From JBHELT01 sp046262935 (lineage in GTDB: Bacteria > Actinomycetota > CADDZG01 > JAHWKV01), in the NCBI GenBank assembly GCA_046262935.1, contig JBHELT010000060.1, positions 1 through 64,000 of the forward strand: DNA of 64,000 nt. Direction: 5' to 3'. The translations under genes were made by a program, and so were the position numbers. The first letter of the stretch is position 1. Each line of letters opens with the position of its first letter. A model generated the notes under the pieces. That model was given only the letters and a program-made list of their open reading frames with translations. It was not told where the DNA came from and made no database searches. Positions 46,295 through 55,476 of this stretch are shown here, piece by piece.

Positions 46295-46987
46295 ATGATC
46301 CGTCTCGAAAACGTAAGTAAGGTCTACAAAGATTCTGTTGTCGCGTTGCGCGATGTATCAGCCGACATCCTCAAAGAGGAGTTCGTGTTCTTGGTCGGGC
46401 CCTCCGGTTCGGGCAAGTCAACCTTCATGAGGCTGCTTCTGAAGGAGGAGGTCCCCAACGAGGGCCGCATCTACGTTGCCGGCAAAGACATCAACCAACT
46501 GCCTAATTGGCGCGTGCCGTATCTCAGGCGCAACATCGGGTGTGTCTTTCAAGACTTCAAACTTCTGACGAACAAAACCGTCGCCGAGAACGTTGCTTTC
46601 GCCCTCGAAGTCATAGGCCGCCCGCGCCACGTGATCGAAGAGAGGGTTCCCGAGATGGTTGATCTGGTTGGCCTTTCAGACAAACTCAACAACCGGCCCG
46701 ATGAACTCTCTGGCGGCGAGCAGCAACGGGTTTCGATCGCAAGAGCAATGGTCAACAGGCCACCGATCTTGCTGGCCGACGAGCCGACGGGTAACCTCGA
46801 CCCAACAACGTCGGCAGACATCATGAAACTTCTTGAGCGCATCAACGAGAGCGGAACCACCGTTGTGATGGCAACCCACGATCACACCATCGTAGATTCA
46901 CTCCGCAAGCGAGTCATAGAACTCGAGAACGGCAAGATCGTTCGTGACCAAGACCGCGGCGTGTACGGCATGGGGACGAGTAACTGA
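46295..46987 (+). CDS. ftsE: Cell-division ABC transporter ATPase FtsE
   Basis: 230 residues from the ATG at 46295 (MIRLENVSKVYKDSVVALRD); the frame is open 66 bases further up but without homology. ABC motifs are complete: Walker A GPSGSGKSTFMRL near 35, Q-loop VFQDFKLL, signature LSGGEQQRVSIARAM near 137, Walker B ILLADEPTGNLD near 158. With FtsX it controls peptidoglycan hydrolases at the septum. The ftsX ATG shares one base with its stop. The M23 hydrolase after ftsX is the likely partner. Confidence 0.96.
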   Translation: MIRLENVSKVYKDSVVALRDVSADILKEEFVFLVGPSGSGKSTFMRLLLKEEVPNEGRIYVAGKDINQLPNWRVPYLRRNIGCVFQDFKLLTNKTVAENVAFALEVIGRPRHVIEERVPEMVDLVGLSDKLNNRPDELSGGEQQRVSIARAMVNRPPILLADEPTGNLDPTTSADIMKLLERINESGTTVVMATHDHTIVDSLRKRVIELENGKIVRDQDRGVYGMGTSN

Positions 46988-47868
46988 TGGCACTAAGAGC
47001 TGGTTATTTCGTTGGAGAGACTTTTTCGAATCTGCGCAGGAATCTGCTTATGACGCTTGCCGCAGTTACCACCGTTACGGTGAGTTTGTTCCTACTCGGT
47101 GGAGTGATGCTGCTCGGCGACATGGTTCGAAGAGCGGTTGGCAGTTGGGAAGGCAAAGTAGAGCTCAATGTTTTCCTTCGAGATCAGATAACGCCGGAGC
47201 AGACCAAAGACCTAGGTGCGGCGATCACCGGTATGCCCGAGGTTCAGCGTGTCTTTTATGAATCCAAGGCGCAAGCGTTCACTGAATACAAAAGGATGTT
47301 CGCCGAACAACCGGCACTCATCGATAATGTCGATGCCGACGCGCTCCCAGCCTCTTACCGGATCAAACTCAAGAACGCCAACACTGCCGAGGCTGTCGCC
47401 AGCCGCTTGCAAGGCCGCCCCGGCGTCGATCAAGTCACTTTCGGGGGAGATACCGTTAAGAAACTGCTGAAGCTGACCGGACTCGTGAGAACGTTCATAG
47501 TCGGGCTCATCGGCCTGCTGCTCGTTGCAGCCACCATGTTGATCGCCAACACCATCAGGCTTGCTATCTATGCGCGAAGAAGAGAGATAGGGATCATGAA
47601 ACTCGTTGGAGCAACCAACTGGTTCATCAGGGTGCCTTTCATACTCGAGGGAGTGGCCGAGGCAGTGGTTGGAGCAGCCGTTGCGTCTGCCATCATCTTT
47701 GCGGTCAAGGCCCTCTTTTTGGATCCAGCCCAAAAACACATAGTGTGGATCCCGCTAACGGTTGGAATCGCAGTGATCCTCAAGATCTTTGCAACGCTCT
47801 CGGCAGTTGGCGTGGTGATAGGCGGTATCGGATCCACGCTGGCGCTTCGAAGGTTCCTCGAAGTCTGA
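46987..47868 (+). CDS. ftsX: Cell-division protein FtsX
   Basis: 293 residues: a cytosolic start with LRAGYFVGETFSNLRRNLLM, helix 1 near 20-45, an extracellular loop of about 120 residues (VELNVFLRDQITPEQTKDLG), then three helices near 172-195, 220-245 and 262-285, including RREIGIMKLVGATNWFIRVPF between the last ones. Size and layout match Gram-positive FtsX. It passes the ATP cycle of FtsE to a hydrolase outside the membrane. It is followed 93 bp later by a coiled-coil M23 protein in the same direction. Confidence 0.94.
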   Translation: MALRAGYFVGETFSNLRRNLLMTLAAVTTVTVSLFLLGGVMLLGDMVRRAVGSWEGKVELNVFLRDQITPEQTKDLGAAITGMPEVQRVFYESKAQAFTEYKRMFAEQPALIDNVDADALPASYRIKLKNANTAEAVASRLQGRPGVDQVTFGGDTVKKLLKLTGLVRTFIVGLIGLLLVAATMLIANTIRLAIYARRREIGIMKLVGATNWFIRVPFILEGVAEAVVGAAVASAIIFAVKALFLDPAQKHIVWIPLTVGIAVILKIFATLSAVGVVIGGIGSTLALRRFLEV

Positions 47869-47915
47869 CGCTCAAGGGTGGTGCCAACCCGGCCGATTAT
47901 CCGGTATTGGGCATT

Positions 47916-47943
47916 TTGTGAATTACTTTGCCAGGAGTAAACT
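47916..47943 (+). promoter_or_regulatory. Possible promoter of the M23 hydrolase gene
   Basis: TTGTGA and TAAACT, 16 bp apart, each 4 of 6 to consensus, 19 bp upstream of the TTG start. Weak, but it falls in the only sizeable gap within the ftsEX run. Confidence 0.3.
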
Positions 47944-47961
47944 ACTGTTACAGGAACGATT

Positions 47962-49179
47962 TTGAGTAATCCATTGAGGCGTTGGACGATCCTCCTCGTG
48001 GTCTCAGCGCTGCTGGGCCAGGGTTTGATTCAAGCCGCCCAGGGGGCCACGTCCCCAACTCAGCGCCAGACACAGATCGACCAACAGAAGCGAGACCTCC
48101 AGCAAAAGATCAAGGTCGCCGACGAGCAGGCAACGGCCCTTACCCGTCAGATCGAGGCTTCGGACGCCCGCAAGGCCGACCTGGACCAGCAAAGTGGGCA
48201 GTTAACGGCACGGCTCAGAGATGCGGAGCAACGGCTGGTCACAACCGAGAGCGATCTAGGGCTGGCACTCACCGATCTTTACTCGGTCGAATCGAGCCTC
48301 ACGACGACGCTCGACAAGGCCGACGTTCTTCGCCAACAGACATCCGGCCGCTCCCGCCAGATATACGAAGCCGGTGGGATAGGTATGTACGCGGCCCTGC
48401 TCGTGGGAGCCGGGACATTTCGAGATTTCGTTTCGCGCCTTGGTTTCGTAGCGAAGGTCTTAACCGCTGACCAAGACAGGATCGACGGGATCGAGCACCT
48501 GACCACCCAACTCAAAGACAACCGCGACCAGGTGATCCAGCGCAAGACCGACATAACCCAGAAGAAGACCGCGATCGAAACCGAACGTGCCAGCATCTCC
48601 GATCTCCAACAGCAGGTGATCGACAACCGCCGAGCGGTGGTTGCCGAGATCGCGACAAGACAGCGACTCTTAAGCAAGGTCCAGGCAGACAAGGCGTCTT
48701 ACCTCAAGCAGGTAGCCCAACTCGCAGCGGAGTCGCGATCGATCGCAGCGCTTCTAAGATCTCGTCAACGAGGTCAGGTTTTCCAGGCTGGCATCGGCAA
48801 GAACCTTGCCTGGCCAACAACGGGTTCGGTCACGTCGCCGTTCGGATGGCGCATCCATCCAATCTTTGGTGATCGCAGGCTTCACACAGGGGTAGACATC
48901 GGTGCCCCCTACGGTCAAGCGGTGGTTGCGGCGGCGGCGGGGACCGTGATCTCGGTTTCGAACCAAGGCGGTTATGGCCTTTCGGTTGTCATCGACCACG
49001 GCGGCGCTTTAGCGACGCTTTACGCTCATCTGTCGGCCACTTCTGTTTCGGTCGGTCAGCAAGTTGCTCGCGGCGCCCGGGTAGCTTCGGTTGGGTGCTC
49101 GGGTTACTGCACCGGCCCCCACCTGCATTATGAAACGCGAGTCAATGGCGAACCCGTCGACCCGATGGGCTTCTACTAA
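47962..49179 (+). CDS. Exported M23 (LytM) peptidoglycan hydrolase with coiled coil, EnvC-like
   Basis: 405 residues from a TTG with AGGA seven bases upstream. A signal peptide (WTILLVVSALLGQGLIQAAQG) is followed by a long coiled coil, roughly 30-245, with DQQKRDLQQKIKVADEQA at its start. The C-terminal M23 domain shows the zinc ligands in HTGVDIGAPYG near 314 and GPHLHYET near 389, so it looks catalytically complete, unlike EnvC whose LytM domain is degenerate. Coiled-coil M23 proteins following ftsEX are the usual FtsX-activated hydrolases of cell division. The next gene is a MoxR ATPase. Confidence 0.92.
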   Translation: MSNPLRRWTILLVVSALLGQGLIQAAQGATSPTQRQTQIDQQKRDLQQKIKVADEQATALTRQIEASDARKADLDQQSGQLTARLRDAEQRLVTTESDLGLALTDLYSVESSLTTTLDKADVLRQQTSGRSRQIYEAGGIGMYAALLVGAGTFRDFVSRLGFVAKVLTADQDRIDGIEHLTTQLKDNRDQVIQRKTDITQKKTAIETERASISDLQQQVIDNRRAVVAEIATRQRLLSKVQADKASYLKQVAQLAAESRSIAALLRSRQRGQVFQAGIGKNLAWPTTGSVTSPFGWRIHPIFGDRRLHTGVDIGAPYGQAVVAAAAGTVISVSNQGGYGLSVVIDHGGALATLYAHLSATSVSVGQQVARGARVASVGCSGYCTGPHLHYETRVNGEPVDPMGFY

Positions 49180-49218
49180 CCCGTCAACTAATGTTGGTTT
49201 CGGGCCGATAATCATGCG

Positions 49219-50175
49219 ATGGACAGACGCGCTGCGGTAGAGGCTCTCCAAAGGCTTGTCGCGAACGTCGAAACCGTTATCACCGCTAAGCGAGAGGTCA
49301 TCGAGGCCTCGGTTCTAGCTCTTGCCGCAGAAGGGCACCTGCTCATCGAGGATGCACCAGGTGTTGGCAAGACCATGCTTGCGAAATCCATAGCGAGGTC
49401 GATCGACGCAAGTTTCAAGCGTGTGCAGGCGACCCCCGACCTTCTTCCATCGGACATCACTGGCGTTGCGATATTCGATCAAGTATCCAAGGAGTTCCAG
49501 TTCATCCCCGGGCCGATCTTCTCTAACGTCGTTGTTTTAGATGAGATAAACCGAACAACGCCGCGCACACAGGCGGCGCTGTTGGAAGCGATGGAGGAAA
49601 AGCATGTCACGGCCGAAGGTATGACCCGTCCGGTGCCATCGCCATTCTTCGTCATCGCCACTCAGAACCCGCTTGAATATCACGGCACTTATCCATTACC
49701 TGAAGGCCAACTCGATCGCTTCTTGATCGCAACTTCGATGGGCTATCCAGATTCGATCAGCGAGAGAGGCATCGTCGAGGCACAGTTGCTCGAACACCCC
49801 ATCGACCGGCTGAACCCGGTCATCTCGCTCAACGACATCGAAGAGATACAGCAACGTGTTCGCGAGACAACCATCGATTCGATCCTTATCGACTATGTGA
49901 TTCAGATCGTCGCCGCAACGAGGTCGCATCCCGGCGTGACGCTGGGTGCTGGCCCCCGGGGCTCACTTGGTCTTACTCGGGTGGCACAGGCGCGGGCGCT
50001 GCTCTTGGGTCGCGACTATGTATTGCCCGACGACATCAAAGCGGTCGCACCGATGGTGCTCGGCCATCGCATCGTCATGGATCCCCAACTTCGCTCTGGG
50101 CCGATGGCTGGGCGCTCACTGATCTCGGCGATCCTAGACAGGACGGCGGTGCCAACTGTCCCAGCGTTACGATGA
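49219..50175 (+). CDS. MoxR-family AAA ATPase
   Basis: 318 residues. Walker A is EDAPGVGKTMLAKS near 47, Walker B VVLDEINRTTPRTQAALLEA near 106, sensor region ATQNPLEYHGTYPLPEGQLD near 149 and the C-terminal lid from VLPDDIKAV. MoxR ATPases act as chaperones for assembly of complexes, and commonly stand before a DUF58 gene and a transglutaminase-like gene as here. In Actinobacteria this trio is linked to envelope stress or integrity; the client is unknown. Confidence 0.93.
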   Translation: MDRRAAVEALQRLVANVETVITAKREVIEASVLALAAEGHLLIEDAPGVGKTMLAKSIARSIDASFKRVQATPDLLPSDITGVAIFDQVSKEFQFIPGPIFSNVVVLDEINRTTPRTQAALLEAMEEKHVTAEGMTRPVPSPFFVIATQNPLEYHGTYPLPEGQLDRFLIATSMGYPDSISERGIVEAQLLEHPIDRLNPVISLNDIEEIQQRVRETTIDSILIDYVIQIVAATRSHPGVTLGAGPRGSLGLTRVAQARALLLGRDYVLPDDIKAVAPMVLGHRIVMDPQLRSGPMAGRSLISAILDRTAVPTVPALR

Positions 50176-50190
50176 ATCGATCCGGCTCAT

Positions 50191-50213
50191 CGGGGCCCCG
50201 CGCGGAGGCCCCG
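50191..50213 (+). other. GC-rich hairpin between moxR and the DUF58 gene
   Basis: CGGGGCC and GGCCCCG enclose a 9-base loop, 16 bp after the moxR stop. There is no T tract. It may slow transcription or protect the 3' end of a processed message and so set different amounts of the two proteins. Confidence 0.4.
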
Positions 50214-50249
50214 CGCGACTGCCCCGGCGGGCAAGCGGATCCGGGCTAG

Positions 50250-51470
50250 ATGTACCGGCCGACGAAGAAGGCATTTAGCCTAACGCTCGGTGCACTGTTG
50301 CTCTTCGGAGTTGGGGCCAACGCCGAAGCAGGTTGGCTGTACGTCATGGCAGCAGCTATGGTCGGGGTAGTTATCGCGGGGCTCATCATCCCGGCGACGT
50401 CGCTGCGCAAGCTCACCGTATCGCGGCGTGTGCCCGCCAGAGCGACTGCGGGTGATGACTTGACCGTCATCCTAACGATCGAAAATCACTCTAAGACCGC
50501 TCGACGCTTGATCGCTGGGAATGATGGATTCCTCGGTGCGAACGATTTCGTCGCCCCGATGGTGGCGCCACTTTCAAGTTTGGAGTTGCGAACCAACGTG
50601 TCGTCCATCAAACGAGGCATCTTCAGTGGGGCCCCCTTAACGCTGAGGAGTGGGGTTCCCTTTGGGATCGCGATCGCAAGCAGAAAGTTCGGGCTCACCA
50701 GTGAGCTCACCGTTCATCCCCGATGGTTCCCGATCCAAAGCTTTCCGTTATTGGAGGCGGCAAGTACTCCCGATGAGTCATGGCATGAACGCCCAAGACG
50801 CGGCGGGGGCATGGACTTCTATGGTCTTCGGGAATACCGGCCGGGAGACAGCGTGCGACATATCCACTGGCGAAACAGCGCCAAAGGCGGAAAGTTGCTG
50901 GTGCGTGAATACGAAGAACAACCCTCGAGCAGGCTCACGATCATCATCGACAACTCTGTGTCGATCGGCGGGGACCCCGCAAACACTTTGGAGGATTCGA
51001 TCAGCATCGCCGCAAGCCTCGTCATGTATGCCATGCAGTCCGGTCATCCTGTCCAGTTGTTCGCGATCGGTGCGGGCGGCGACTCTGCGCATCTCTTCGA
51101 GCCAACCAGATCGCAGGCCCTCGACTGGTTGTCGTCTTTGCAGATCGAAAGCCGGGGCGATCTGGCACGTTTGGCCACAGAAGCTTCCACGCAGCTCTTT
51201 AGACGTTCGACGAACGTGTTGATCTTTCCGTCGACAGGGCCCGCATCTGCATCAGCAACGACGGCTGTTCGTTTGGTCCAGCGGCGAGCGGCTCGAGTCA
51301 TCGGCATCGTCCTCGATGCAAGTTCGTACGATCCCAAGAACAAAGTCGGCCTTTCACGCGACCAACTCTCTTCTTCGATCGAGTCTCTTAAGGCGGCTCA
51401 TTGCATCGTTTATCCGATCGACAAAGACAAGGGGATAGCCCAGTGCTTGCGGATGCCGTTGGCGGTTTAA
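50250..51470 (+). CDS. DUF58 (vWA-like) membrane protein
   Basis: 406 residues. Two N-terminal helices (about 8-28 and 31-50) are followed by a beta-rich part. The conserved DUF58 core is GMDFYGLREYRPGDSVRHIH near 187, then WRNSAKGGKLLVREYE. The C-terminal part resembles a von Willebrand A fold (TIIIDNSVSIGGDPAN near 232, with an Asp/Ser metal-site-like motif). Together with MoxR it is thought to form an assembly or signalling module at the membrane. The next gene starts inside its 3' end. Confidence 0.9.
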   Translation: MYRPTKKAFSLTLGALLLFGVGANAEAGWLYVMAAAMVGVVIAGLIIPATSLRKLTVSRRVPARATAGDDLTVILTIENHSKTARRLIAGNDGFLGANDFVAPMVAPLSSLELRTNVSSIKRGIFSGAPLTLRSGVPFGIAIASRKFGLTSELTVHPRWFPIQSFPLLEAASTPDESWHERPRRGGGMDFYGLREYRPGDSVRHIHWRNSAKGGKLLVREYEEQPSSRLTIIIDNSVSIGGDPANTLEDSISIAASLVMYAMQSGHPVQLFAIGAGGDSAHLFEPTRSQALDWLSSLQIESRGDLARLATEASTQLFRRSTNVLIFPSTGPASASATTAVRLVQRRAARVIGIVLDASSYDPKNKVGLSRDQLSSSIESLKAAHCIVYPIDKDKGIAQCLRMPLAV

Positions 51471-53677
51471 GCAAAAGGTTGATGCGCCGCAAGTCGGTGG
51501 TCGAAAGCTCGCTGGCCCTGCGCGTCGTGGTTGGGGGGGCCGTGATGGTTGGGATCCTCGCGGTGGTCGGACAGGACATCGTGAAGGGGCGCACGGCTGT
51601 GGCGGTTATCGCCCTCACTCCTGTTGGCTACATCGTCTCTTGGTACAGGCGCGCGTCCAAGAACGTGGTGCTGAAACTCATACTCGCTGCGGCCGCGATA
51701 TTGGCGCTGATGGATTTCCTGCGATCCGTTGGGGGTGCAACATCGGTAGAGGCCGCGCGTGCTCCTCTCGCCGAGATCTTCCTGTGGGTGCAGATGCTGC
51801 ACTCATTCGATCTTCCACGAAGACGTGACCTTATGTTCTCACTCGCAACCTCTGTGACACTCGTGGCACTTGGCGGCTCGCTCGCTCTCGACTCAGGTTT
51901 CATCATCTACTTCCTGCCCTGGGGCTTGTTATCTGTGATCGCGATCTCGTTGGCGCATACGTCTCAAGTGATCGAGGGGGCCCCCGACACCGCTGATCCG
52001 ATAGTAAGTGGGCCGACCAGCACTTCACTCAGGTCGCGCTTGCCCGGCATGCGGATGGCAGCAGGCACCCTTGTCATCCTGCTTGCGGCGGGTTCGGTTG
52101 CATTCCTGTTCGCTCCCAGGATCGGTGGATCGAGGTTAACCGGCCTCACCTTCAAGATCCCTCGGCTGTTCCCGGTCGCCCTCGGAAACGGAGTGGTCAA
52201 TCCAGGGCTGCCCAATTCAGCTGGCCCGGGGGACGACCCCTTTTCGCCGCCGGCTTCTTCATATTTCGGATTCGCCAACTTCGTTGACCTGCGGGTTAGA
52301 GGCAAGCCGTCAGATCAAGTTGTAATGAGGGTCCGCTCGCCTCAGCCTGCATTCTGGAGGGGAGCGGTCTTCGATACCTATTCGCGAAGCGCTTGGACGA
52401 ACTCCGACAAGACAACTCGGATCATCACCGGGATCCCCGGTCATATCCCGGTTGAAAAGGGGATCGTGTCGACGGTCAAACACGAACAGCTGATCCAGAC
52501 CTTCTACATCCAAGCGCCGCAACCGAACATAGTGTTCGCGGCCTACCGTCCAGATGAAGTGTGGTTCCCGGTGGGACGGTTGGACGTCACCGATTCATTG
52601 GCCATCCGAGCCCCAACCCTGATGAATGAGGGTACTGCGTACAGCGTCGTGTCGAACATCCCTGAACCGTCGAATGAAGAGCTTTCGTCTGGCGATGATT
52701 CGCAGATCCCTGAAGCGATCATGCAGCGCTACACCCAGCTGCCCACGGACATGCCGCGTCGCGTTAAGGACCTTGCTCGAACGATCACAGTTTCTAGGCA
52801 GGGCACGCTTCAAAAGGTGTTGGCTATCCAAAGTTGGCTGCGGCGCAATACGAAGTATCTGATCGATATCCCTTCGCAACCGCCGGGAACCGATGCTGTT
52901 GACCACTTCTTGTTCGAAGACCGACGGGGCTTCTGCGAACAGATCGCATCGTCGATGGCAGTGATGCTGAGGTCGCTCGGCGTGCCAGCCAGATTTGCAA
53001 CCGGATACGACACGGGAAAACGCGATCTGCTTTCCGGTTTCTACGAAGTGCGAGGCTCCGATGCTCACTCTTGGGTTGAGGTGTATTTTCCGCGAGCTGG
53101 CTGGATCGAGTTCGATCCGACCCACGAGGTTCCACTTGCCGGTTCGACTGCGGAGTCGGTCCCAGGCATCGAGCTTTTCAAGAAAGCGTTCGCGCCTTTT
53201 GGCAAGATACTTGGACAAGGATTCTTGCGGCCGGTCTCCTCTGCGATCGGTTCGGCCCTGAAGCTGTTGGCGCGTTCCGGAGCCGCAGCAGCGTTGCTAT
53301 TGGTTTCTGCTGCGTTCGTGTTCTTCATCACCAAGACCATGCTGCCCAGGGCTAAGTTGCGATGGGGTCGTCGCCGAACGAGGACCGGAAGACCCGCTCA
53401 GTCGGACGAGGTCGCACTGAGAGCTTTCTCTCTCATCGAATGGGCAGGGGCAACTGCAGGGATCCCGCGCCCACCTTCGCTCACCGCCTCCGAATACGGG
53501 GCGCGCTTGGAGAGGTACCTGACGAACGCGGCGGGAACCGACATCAAGCTAGTGGTTGAAGCATTCGAACTTCAGGTTTACGCAGGCGTGCTTCCCGGCG
53601 CCGAAGGCGCAGATCTCATCGATTCGGCTGCTCGCAGGGTTAGCGAATCCATCGTTCAAAGCAACACCAGCAAGTAG
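51443..53677 (+). CDS. TgpA-like transglutaminase-domain membrane protein (DUF3488)
   Basis: About 744 residues from the GTG at 51443, which overlaps the DUF58 gene by 28 bp and follows AGGGG; the ATG at 51482 is an alternative. Six or seven N-terminal helices (about 25-240) are followed by an exported domain with the transglutaminase catalytic triad: Cys in RRGFCEQIASSMAVMLRS near 498, His in GSDAHSWVEVYFP near 538 and Asp in WIEFDPTHE near 553. One further helix lies near 615-635, then a cytosolic tail. It resembles Pseudomonas TgpA and the actinobacterial homologues in MoxR/DUF58 clusters. The acyl substrate is unknown. Confidence 0.9.
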   Translation: MLADAVGGLSKRLMRRKSVVESSLALRVVVGGAVMVGILAVVGQDIVKGRTAVAVIALTPVGYIVSWYRRASKNVVLKLILAAAAILALMDFLRSVGGATSVEAARAPLAEIFLWVQMLHSFDLPRRRDLMFSLATSVTLVALGGSLALDSGFIIYFLPWGLLSVIAISLAHTSQVIEGAPDTADPIVSGPTSTSLRSRLPGMRMAAGTLVILLAAGSVAFLFAPRIGGSRLTGLTFKIPRLFPVALGNGVVNPGLPNSAGPGDDPFSPPASSYFGFANFVDLRVRGKPSDQVVMRVRSPQPAFWRGAVFDTYSRSAWTNSDKTTRIITGIPGHIPVEKGIVSTVKHEQLIQTFYIQAPQPNIVFAAYRPDEVWFPVGRLDVTDSLAIRAPTLMNEGTAYSVVSNIPEPSNEELSSGDDSQIPEAIMQRYTQLPTDMPRRVKDLARTITVSRQGTLQKVLAIQSWLRRNTKYLIDIPSQPPGTDAVDHFLFEDRRGFCEQIASSMAVMLRSLGVPARFATGYDTGKRDLLSGFYEVRGSDAHSWVEVYFPRAGWIEFDPTHEVPLAGSTAESVPGIELFKKAFAPFGKILGQGFLRPVSSAIGSALKLLARSGAAAALLLVSAAFVFFITKTMLPRAKLRWGRRRTRTGRPAQSDEVALRAFSLIEWAGATAGIPRPPSLTASEYGARLERYLTNAAGTDIKLVVEAFELQVYAGVLPGAEGADLIDSAARRVSESIVQSNTSK

Positions 53678-53753
53678 CAGCTCCGTTCGGTTAAGGCCCC
53701 CGGCGTCAGGATCTGCGAAACCCCCGGCTGTTGACAGGCGTTAGTCTCAACAG

Positions 53754-54920
53754 ATGTTCCAAAGCAACTCGACGCGGATATTCGCTGCTATCGCCCTACT
53801 GGGCCTTTTAGTCGCGTCATTCCTTTTCGGATTTGGTGTTGGAAGGGATGCCCCCGCCTCGCATCTGGATGCGCACTTTGGCTTGCTCGATGAAGTTCGG
53901 GACGATATATCCCGCTCCGCGCTCAAGGATCCCGACGAGCGTCGGTTGATCTCCGCTGCAGTCAAAGGGATGCTCACTGCTCTTGACGATCCATACGCCG
54001 CTTACCTCGATCCGAAGGCATATGACACGTTCCAGAAAGATGTTGCAACCGGTCAATACTCGGGGGTTGGAGTTTGGTTGAAAGAAGACCCGAACAAGAA
54101 GATCAAAGTGGTTTCTGTCCTCGAGGACACCCCAGCAGCACGGGCAGGCATACAGAGCGAAGATGTTCTAAAGACCGTGGGAGGTCGTTCGGTCGATGGG
54201 TTAACGATCGAAGAAGTCGTACAGCGAATCCAAGGCAAACCCGGAACCACAGTCACGGTCACTGTGATCCGTGCCGGCGCGGCTCCTCAGGATTTCACCC
54301 TCACCAGAGAGCAGATCGATGTGCCGACCGTGCAATCGAAGATGGTAAACGGCAAGCAAGGTCTGATCCGGCTTATCTCGTTCTCAGCAAAAGCAGGTGA
54401 GAAAGTTCGCACGGCCGTGAAGAGCTTGATGCAAAAGGGCGCCAAGGGTTTCATCCTCGATCTTCGCGGAAACCCAGGTGGATTGGTCTCGGAATCGGTT
54501 GCGGTTTCGAGCGTGTTCTTGGACGGCGGCAAAGTGGTGTCGTACCAGCAGCGCGGCCATCCACAGGTTACCTACAACACCGACCATGGCGCCGAGACCA
54601 AGTTTCCGTTAGTGGTATTGGTCGATGAAGGTTCGGCGAGTGCTTCCGAGATCGTGGCGGGCGCCGTACAAGATAGGGGCCGCGGGATCATCGTGGGGAC
54701 CCAGACCTACGGAAAGGGCTCGATCCAAGATGTGTTTTCCTTGTCCGATGGATCGGCCGTCAAGTTCACTATCGCTTCGTACTTCACGCCATCGGGCCGC
54801 TCTATCGGAGGAGTTGGGATAAGGCCCGATGTCACCGAGTCAGACAAGAACAACCAGCTGGCGAGTGCCGAGCGCGTTCTGACTGGGATCCTGGCGCAGT
54901 CTTCAGACGCGGCCGCTTGA
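53754..54920 (+). CDS. ctpA: S41 family C-terminal processing peptidase
   Basis: 388 residues. An N-terminal membrane anchor (FAAIALLGLLVASFLFGFG) is followed by a PDZ domain (about 100-185; VLEDTPAARAGIQSEDVL) and the tail-specific protease domain. The nucleophile Ser lies in VDEGSASASEIVAGA near 293, the general-base Lys in TQTYGKGSIQDVF near 318, and the substrate-cap region GKQGLIRLISFSAKAG near 200. It should trim the C-termini of exported proteins. smpB follows 11 bp after the stop. Length is normal. Confidence 0.93.
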   Translation: MFQSNSTRIFAAIALLGLLVASFLFGFGVGRDAPASHLDAHFGLLDEVRDDISRSALKDPDERRLISAAVKGMLTALDDPYAAYLDPKAYDTFQKDVATGQYSGVGVWLKEDPNKKIKVVSVLEDTPAARAGIQSEDVLKTVGGRSVDGLTIEEVVQRIQGKPGTTVTVTVIRAGAAPQDFTLTREQIDVPTVQSKMVNGKQGLIRLISFSAKAGEKVRTAVKSLMQKGAKGFILDLRGNPGGLVSESVAVSSVFLDGGKVVSYQQRGHPQVTYNTDHGAETKFPLVVLVDEGSASASEIVAGAVQDRGRGIIVGTQTYGKGSIQDVFSLSDGSAVKFTIASYFTPSGRSIGGVGIRPDVTESDKNNQLASAERVLTGILAQSSDAAA

Positions 54921-54931
54921 GGCCCTGAGCC

Positions 54932-55408
54932 GTGGCGAAGAAGAAGAAAGGCGCATCCGAAGCTGGGGTTGCGGCCTCAAACCCAAAGGCTCGCCATAAC
55001 TACACGATCTTGGATTCGATGGAAGCCGGGATAGTTCTGACAGGAAGCGAAGTCAAGTCCTTGAGACAAGGAAGAGCCTCGCTGCGTGAAGCATTCGGCG
55101 TTATCCAAGACGGTGAGGTCTATCTGATCGGGATGCATATCCCCCCGTACGCTCAGGCGGGATACGCGCAGCACGAACCAACGCGCAAACGCAAACTGCT
55201 GCTTCGCAAAGAAGAGATCGAGCGACTGATGGGCAAAACTGCGGAGCGCGGACTCACGTTGGTGCCGATGAAGTGTTACTTCAAACATGGTCTGGCCAAG
55301 ATCGAACTCGGTTTGGCGAAGGGAAAACGTTTGTACGACAAGCGCGAGGACCTGAAAGCCAAAGACGCCAAGATGCAGGTCGACCGAGCGATGGGCCGAC
55401 GCCGATGA
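54932..55408 (+). CDS. smpB: SsrA-binding protein SmpB
   Basis: 158 residues from a GTG. After a Lys-rich start (AKKKKGASEAG) the typical core appears: RHNYTILDSMEAGIVLTGSE near 24, VKSLRQGRASLREAF, KRKLLLRKEEIERLMG near 88 and the basic C-terminal tail KLYDKREDLKAKDAKM-like (RLYDKREDLKAKD) ending in RAMGRRR. It loads tmRNA onto stalled ribosomes. The tmRNA gene itself follows 68 bp downstream, a common order. Confidence 0.96.
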   Translation: MAKKKKGASEAGVAASNPKARHNYTILDSMEAGIVLTGSEVKSLRQGRASLREAFGVIQDGEVYLIGMHIPPYAQAGYAQHEPTRKRKLLLRKEEIERLMGKTAERGLTLVPMKCYFKHGLAKIELGLAKGKRLYDKREDLKAKDAKMQVDRAMGRRR

Positions 55409-55442
55409 GGTGTTGTCGCTAAGGGCAGTTACACTGTTTGTA

Positions 55443-55448
55443 TTGACA
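55443..55448 (+). promoter_or_regulatory. Perfect -35 hexamer (TTGACA) of ssrA
   Basis: The hexamer begins 34 bp before the predicted 5' end of tmRNA, the right distance for a promoter. The -10 region (near 55465-55470) is poor. An inverted repeat CTCAG-N6-CTGAG lies just before the RNA start. Confidence 0.5.
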
Positions 55449-55476
55449 ACTGAATAGATCACTCAGTTTTCACTGA